A stretch of DNA of 64,000 bases from Planktophila sp965267775. GTDB lineage: Bacteria; Actinomycetota; Actinomycetes; Nanopelagicales; Nanopelagicaceae. The stretch spans positions 1,240,001-1,304,000 of the forward strand of contig OZ254140.1 of the NCBI GenBank assembly GCA_965267775.1, read 5' to 3'. Shown here piece by piece: positions 59,906 to 64,000 of the stretch (positions are counted from its first letter, which is position 1; each line of letters begins with the position of its first letter). The notes below the pieces were generated by a model. That model was not told where the DNA came from. It made no database searches and saw only the letters and a list, made by a program, of their open reading frames with translations. A program made the translations under genes and the position numbers.

Positions 59906-60855
59906 GAGAGAGCTAATACCTCTGCGCAGCGCATGGCACGATTCTTCCACCATTCGTAGCGATTAGGTGCCACATCAAGACCGTCGAGCTTGATATCTAA
60001 CTCACTTAGCGCGATTGAGCCGTCGATAATCTGTAGCTGGGCAACATCGCTGCTCATGAGTGATCCAGTTGCAAGGCCGCAGTCATAGTTGAGGTCTGTT
60101 ATTGATGCTGCAAGTTCAAGTCCATAGTGAATTCCAACTGCGCTTTCGAGAGCGCTTGAGACAACTACAGGAAGTTTGTGATGTTCTGCAATAGCGCGTG
60201 CACGAGTTATGCCACCGAGTGGTTGCACTTTAAGCATCACAATATCTGCAACCCCCGCAAGGTCTACGGCAAATGGATCAGCCGCTTTACGAATCACTTC
60301 ATCGGCAGCAATCTTGAGTTCGAAATCTGCACGTGATTTCAATTCACGAAGTTCTTCAAGAGTTTCACACGGTTGCTCAACATATTGAATTGCGCCTATC
60401 TCCCCGACGATTGCCGAGAGGTTTTCGAGCGCCTCATCGACAGACCAGAGACCATTTACATCTAGGCGAATCGCTGCATCAGGGCGAAGTGTGCGCAGAA
60501 GTTGAAGTCGAATGAGGTCTTCGTTGAGATTCTCGCCCACCTTTACTTTAAAGGTGCGGCAACCTGGAAAACTCTCAATGACTGTCTTGAGTCTTTGCCC
60601 ATCAGATATCGCAGGGATAGTGCCATTTACTGCGATTGAGCTACGCAATGGGGCAGGGCGTGTAGATGTGGCAGCCTCGATGGCAGATGCCAGCCACTGT
60701 GATGATTCTTGATCACCGTATTCAAGGAAGGGAGAGAACTCTCCCCAACCGAATTCGCCTTTAAAGAGAGCGACCTCTCGCACCGTTACTCCACGAAAAT
60801 TTGTCTTCGTAGGAAGCGCGATAACGCGCATGGTGGAGAGGAGCTCTTTAAACAT
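59902..60855 (-). CDS. menC: o-succinylbenzoate synthase MenC
   Basis: 317 residues, enolase superfamily. Dehydrates SHCHC to o-succinylbenzoate. The KxK catalytic motif in CRTFKVKVGEN (about 137-147), the metal ligands in RLDVNGLWS, QYVEQPCE and KIAADEVIRK, and the late lysine region are present. Its start overlaps the menB stop (TAATG) and its stop overlaps menD (ATGA), so the three are coupled. Confidence 0.92.
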   Translation of the reverse strand: MFKELLSTMRVIALPTKTNFRGVTVREVALFKGEFGWGEFSPFLEYGDQESSQWLASAIEAATSTRPAPLRSSIAVNGTIPAISDGQRLKTVIESFPGCRTFKVKVGENLNEDLIRLQLLRTLRPDAAIRLDVNGLWSVDEALENLSAIVGEIGAIQYVEQPCETLEELRELKSRADFELKIAADEVIRKAADPFAVDLAGVADIVMLKVQPLGGITRARAIAEHHKLPVVVSSALESAVGIHYGLELAASITDLNYDCGLATGSLMSSDVAQLQIIDGSIALSELDIKLDGLDVAPNRYEWWKNRAMRCAEVLALS

Positions 60856-61733
60856 TATGGACGCTTGGGAAACTTTCCAAAGTCAGGTTTGCGCTTCTCT
60901 TTATAAGCATCGCGACCTTCTTGGCCTTCTTCGCTTAAGTAGAACAAGAGCGTTGCATCTCCTGCAAGCTGTTGAATTCCAGCAAGTCCGTCATCTGCAG
61001 CATTCATTGAAGCCTTCAATAGACGGAGCGCCATTGGGCTGTTCATAAGCATCTCGCGACACCATGAAACAGTCTCTGCCTCAAGCTCTGCGAGAGGAAC
61101 AACGGTATTTACAAGTCCCATATCGAGCGCTTCTTGCGCATCGTATTGACGAGTCATAAACCAAATTTCGCGCGCCTTCTTCTGTCCGACGTTACGTGCA
61201 AGAAGTCCTGAACCATAACCACCGTCGAATGAGCCGACCATTGGTCCTGTCTGTCCAAACTTCGCATTATCTGCAGCGATCGAGAGATCACAAACAACGT
61301 GAAGAACATGTCCGCCACCGATTGCCCAACCCGCAATCATTGCAACTACTGGCTTTGGTGTGCGACGAATCTGAACTTGGAGATCGAGAACATTGAGGCG
61401 ACCCATACCTTGCTTACCAAGATCGTCATCTCCAACATATCCATCATCACCGCGGACGCTGATATCTCCACCGGAACAGAAAGCTTCACTGCCTTCACCG
61501 GTAAAGATGATGACTCCGACTTCGGAGTTATCGCGCGCTAAATCAAATGCCTCTTTCAATTCAATGATCGTCTGAGGGCGGAAAGCATTGCGAACCTCGG
61601 GGCGATTGATCGTAATCTTCGCCATCCCATCGGCGCTCTCATACTTAATGTCGGTGAACTTCTCACCCCCGCGGGCTACCTCCCACTTAGGGATGCTGCG
61701 GTCACCAAAATCACGCTTAATCGGCTTGCTCAC
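60855..61733 (-). CDS. menB: 1,4-dihydroxy-2-naphthoyl-CoA synthase MenB
   Basis: 292 residues from a GTG at 61733 with a strong GGAGGAATC ribosome binding site directly before it. Crotonase fold: ITINRPEVRNAFRPQTI, oxyanion-hole GEGSEAFCSGGDISVRG, and AMIAGWAIGGGHVLHVVCDL, which is diagnostic for MenB. The C-terminal LFYLSEEGQEGRDAYKEKR completes the active site. First gene of the menB-menC-menD operon, divergent from menE. Confidence 0.95.
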   Translation of the reverse strand: MSKPIKRDFGDRSIPKWEVARGGEKFTDIKYESADGMAKITINRPEVRNAFRPQTIIELKEAFDLARDNSEVGVIIFTGEGSEAFCSGGDISVRGDDGYVGDDDLGKQGMGRLNVLDLQVQIRRTPKPVVAMIAGWAIGGGHVLHVVCDLSIAADNAKFGQTGPMVGSFDGGYGSGLLARNVGQKKAREIWFMTRQYDAQEALDMGLVNTVVPLAELEAETVSWCREMLMNSPMALRLLKASMNAADDGLAGIQQLAGDATLLFYLSEEGQEGRDAYKEKRKPDFGKFPKRP

Positions 61734-61775
61734 GATTCCTCCATTGTTGATTACGGGCGATAGCCTACGCGGGCA

Positions 61776-62834
61776 ATGGAGCAAAACGCACAACGAGAAG
61801 TTCGCACAGTCGATTCCACATGGAACCTAGGCGAGTTAATGGCCCGTATCGCAAAGGCGCTCGTATCTGATGGCCCGGCTCTTGCCCTCGCCCCCATCGC
61901 ACGCGAGAACGTCTCAGCTCGCACCGCCCTAGTCGTCACCACAACTGGAAGCTCTGGCCAGGCAAAAGAAGTTTCTCTTTCAGCATCTGCTCTTCTCACA
62001 TCTGCGAGAGCATCAAATAAATTTCTCGGGGCAGAGTTTGGAAATACTTGGTCACTACTTCTCCCCCTGAATCACATTGCAGGAATAAATGTATTGATCC
62101 GTTCACTTGAACTAGGAACAACTCCTGCAAATTTGATTGGTTACAAAGGAAAATTCCCAAAGATAGATTTTACGGCAATCGTTCCCACACAGCTCTTCCG
62201 CGCACTTAATGGTGATACCAATCTCCTCGAACATCTTCAGAGTGCGAAGGCGGTCCTTGTGGGTGGAGCTGCACTCACTTCGACACTTCGCAAAGAGGCA
62301 GAGTCTGCAGGCATCAAGGTAATTGAATCCTATGGATCTACCGAAACATCTGGTGGGTGCATCTACGACGGCACACCGCTCGAAGGTGTTGAGTTAGCAA
62401 TAGGCCCAGATAAGCGAATTGCAATCAAAGGCAAGGTTGTAGCTCACGAACTTATCGATGAAGATGGTTGGTACTACACCTCAGATGCTGGCCACCTTGA
62501 TAACAGTAAATTAATTGTTGATGGTCGAATGGATGACATCGTTATCAGCGGTGGCGAGAATGTTTCTCTTACCGCAATTGAGCGAGTGATCTCACAAACA
62601 TTTCCAGATATACAAGCTGCAGCATTTGCAGTCCCTGATTCAGAGTGGGGTCAGGCTATTCATCTCGCACTTGTCGCTTCTGATGCATCAATTGAAGAGA
62701 AGATTCAAGAAGTTCTAGCGCGCGAACTCAGCAGCGCATCGAAGGTGAAGAGATTTCACCACATCGCAGGGCTACCCTTGATTGGTATTGGAAAGGTCGA
62801 TCGTAGAGCGCTCATGGAGATGGTCAATGAATAA
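61776..62834 (+). CDS. menE: o-succinylbenzoate-CoA ligase MenE (short form)
   Basis: 352 residues, shorter than the ~450-500 of firmicute MenE but usual for actinobacteria. Adenylate-forming enzyme that activates o-succinylbenzoate. P-loop VTTTGSSGQAKEV (about 53-65), ESYGSTETSGG, YTSDAGHLD and the terminal catalytic lysine in IGIGKVDRRAL are all visible. Only 42 bases separate it from menB on the other strand. Confidence 0.92.
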   Translation: MEQNAQREVRTVDSTWNLGELMARIAKALVSDGPALALAPIARENVSARTALVVTTTGSSGQAKEVSLSASALLTSARASNKFLGAEFGNTWSLLLPLNHIAGINVLIRSLELGTTPANLIGYKGKFPKIDFTAIVPTQLFRALNGDTNLLEHLQSAKAVLVGGAALTSTLRKEAESAGIKVIESYGSTETSGGCIYDGTPLEGVELAIGPDKRIAIKGKVVAHELIDEDGWYYTSDAGHLDNSKLIVDGRMDDIVISGGENVSLTAIERVISQTFPDIQAAAFAVPDSEWGQAIHLALVASDASIEEKIQEVLARELSSASKVKRFHHIAGLPLIGIGKVDRRALMEMVNE

Positions 62835-63681
62835 GTGGTTAATAGGAGCTCGTCCAAAGACACTTCCCGCAGCAGTTGCACCGGTCGCCGTTGCTACAGC
62901 TTTCGCAGGAGGCGAAGCATCATTGATCCCTGCGCTTCTGGCGCTGATTGTCAGCCTGAGCCTTCAAATCGGCGTTAATTATGCAAATGATTACTCAGAT
63001 GGAATTCGCGGCACCGATGCAGAGCGCGTTGGTCCAATTCGCATCACTGCATCAGGGCTTGCAACTCCTTCATCAGTGAAGAGCGCTGCATTCATCTCAT
63101 TTGGAATCGGCGCGGTTGCAGGCTTAGCTCTTGCCGCAATGACAAGTTGGTGGCTCATTGCAGTTGGTATTGCAGCAATTGCAGCAGCATGGGGATATAC
63201 CGGCGGAAAGAATCCATATGGCTATATGGGGCTCGGCGAACTCTTCGTCTTCATCTTCTTCGGCGTTGTTGCAACTGTTGGAACTTTCTTTGTGCAGACT
63301 GAAATGATCACTCTCGATTCAATACTGATCTCTATCTCAATGGGTTCATTTGCCTGTGCGCTCCTTGCAATTAATAACATTCGCGATCGCGCACTCGATG
63401 CACCTGCAGGAAAGAAGACACTTGCAGTACGCCTTGGAGATCGCAGAGCTCGTTACTTCTTTGCAACTCTTATCTCACTTGGTTACCTTGCAACATTTGC
63501 GCTTGGAAATCTCTGGGTACTTCTGACTCTCCTCACTCTTCCGCTGAGCCTTCCACTCGTTCGTGGAGTACTTGGAAGCGCACAAGGCCGCGATCTCATC
63601 CCATTCCTTGCCAAGACAGGCAAGCTGCAACTTCAATTCTCCATACTCTTAAGCGCAGCACTAGTATTGAGCCATGGTTAA
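62827..63681 (+). CDS. menA: 1,4-dihydroxy-2-naphthoate polyprenyltransferase MenA
   Basis: 284 residues from the ATG at 62827, inside the end of menE (8-base overlap). A UbiA-family membrane enzyme with about eight helices; attaches the prenyl tail to DHNA. The first Asp-rich motif NYANDYSDGIRGTDAERVGP and second motif NNIRDRALDAPAGKKTLAVR (approximate residues 50-70 and 180-200) coordinate Mg-prenyl-diphosphate. The tail would come from the prenyl synthase at 39652-40641. Confidence 0.94.
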   Translation: MNKWLIGARPKTLPAAVAPVAVATAFAGGEASLIPALLALIVSLSLQIGVNYANDYSDGIRGTDAERVGPIRITASGLATPSSVKSAAFISFGIGAVAGLALAAMTSWWLIAVGIAAIAAAWGYTGGKNPYGYMGLGELFVFIFFGVVATVGTFFVQTEMITLDSILISISMGSFACALLAINNIRDRALDAPAGKKTLAVRLGDRRARYFFATLISLGYLATFALGNLWVLLTLLTLPLSLPLVRGVLGSAQGRDLIPFLAKTGKLQLQFSILLSAALVLSHG

Positions 63682-63937
63682 ACTCGAAGGCTTCTTTGCA
63701 GTACTTGCAATTGGCTTAATGCTCTTTGCATTTATCGATTGCGCCATGCGCGAAGATCTCCAAATTAAGCGGCTCCCGAAGTGGGGTTGGCTTCTCGTGA
63801 TCATTCTCTTCCCGACACTGGGATCAATCGCCTACCTCTTCGCTGGTCGCCAAGGTGCGCTCCAGAAGCGAGCAAAGAAGAGCAAGCCACGCGTAATTCC
63901 ACCGGATGATAATCCGGATTTTCTACGCGGCCTTTAA
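63674..63937 (+). CDS. small PLDc_N-domain membrane protein
   Basis: 87 residues with two transmembrane helices (about 5-24 and 38-57) and the PLDc_N pattern LPKWGWLLVIILFPTLGSIAYLFAGR. The tail is basic and proline-rich. This short protein is commonly found between menA and cytochrome c biogenesis genes in actinobacteria; its function is unknown. The start overlaps menA by 8 bases. Confidence 0.85.
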   Translation: MVKLEGFFAVLAIGLMLFAFIDCAMREDLQIKRLPKWGWLLVIILFPTLGSIAYLFAGRQGALQKRAKKSKPRVIPPDDNPDFLRGL

Positions 63938-63938
63938 A

Positions 63939-64000
63939 TTACTTCTGATTGAGGCCAGAGTAAGTGTGCTTACCTGTGCCCCAGACGTTGACGTAGACAT
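63939..64000 (-). CDS. 3' end of a probable cytochrome c biogenesis gene (ccsB/resC)
   Basis: Only the last 19 codons lie in the window. They read VYVNVWGTGKHTYSGL and end with a TAA one base after the PLDc_N stop. The G.GxHxYxGL-type ending resembles the C-terminus of CcsB/ResC, and ccsB is a known neighbour of menA and PLDc_N in actinobacteria. The piece is too short to be sure. Confidence 0.5.
   Translation of the reverse strand, partial: VYVNVWGTGKHTYSGLNQK

Noticed and set aside
1..64000. CRISPR arrays, insertion sequences, prophage or integrase genes
   Set aside because: No regularly spaced repeats, transposase-like or phage-like proteins were seen; gene density and style are uniform.

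Overview
This window looks like a chromosomal segment of a small-genome, moderate-GC actinobacterium. The best fit is a freshwater acI / Nanopelagicales-type organism. The reasons are actinobacterial gene order (tRNA-Trp-secE-nusG-rplK-rplA-rplJ; rpmG-hadA-hadB near murB; a men cluster next to a probable ccsB), very tight packing with many TAATG and ATGA start/stop overlaps, several apparently leaderless starts, and ABC sugar importers that lack their own ATPase. The lineage is inferred from style and synteny, not from a search.

Layout. 0-9.2 kb: ribosomal/transcription genes with an L10 leader and attenuator, tRNA-Trp, an aminotransferase, a secreted PhoX-type phosphatase behind a PHO-box-like repeat, murB, a glycosyltransferase with an unusual N-terminal tail, two MaoC-type dehydratase genes, rpmG, tRNA-Met and tRNA-Thr. 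9.2-12.4 kb: a first sugar ABC importer. 12.6-18.1 kb: a reactive-sulfur operon (two related Cys-rich mini-proteins, sulfide:quinone reductase, a 47-aa unknown, a CstR-type repressor, a rhodanese lipoprotein, a CoA-disulfide/persulfide reductase fused to rhodanese, thioredoxin, methyltransferase) behind a clear CsoR/CstR-type operator. 18.1-21.1 kb: FUSC-like membrane protein, MsrB, CoA-binding protein, PIG-L deacetylase.

21.1-33.9 kb is the most interesting part. It encodes what looks like a sulfoquinovose (plant sulfolipid sugar) route carried through to C-S bond cleavage: an ABC importer, a fucose-isomerase-like isomerase, a sulfofructose kinase, a YihT-type aldolase, a pair of sulfolactate dehydrogenases (SlcC/ComC types), sulfolactate sulfo-lyase SuyAB, a YeiH-type exporter for the released sulfite/sulfate, and a divergent Gfo/Idh protein that may be an NAD-dependent sulfoquinovosidase. 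Three copies of one 17-bp operator (AAGTGGT-N3-ACCTCTT type) sit exactly 5 bp after a -10 element at the promoters of the isomerase operon, the suyA operon and the Gfo/Idh gene. They tie these units to the FadR-type GntR regulator encoded in the operon. The only carbon step without a candidate here is sulfolactaldehyde to sulfolactate.

33.9-38.2 kb: a small PfkB kinase / ADP-ribosylglycohydrolase / M24-like operon, a cytochrome P450 and tRNA-Tyr. 38.3-40.6 kb: YajQ, a RarD-type transporter and a polyprenyl diphosphate synthase. 40.6-55.7 kb: a complete 14-gene complex I operon (nuoA-N). 55.8-64 kb: menaquinone synthesis (menG, menF, menD, menC, menB, menE, menA) with bioY, a small membrane protein and the 3' end of a probable cytochrome c biogenesis gene. 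The prenyl synthase, men genes and nuo genes together cover making and reducing the respiratory quinone, into which the sulfide:quinone reductase would also feed electrons.
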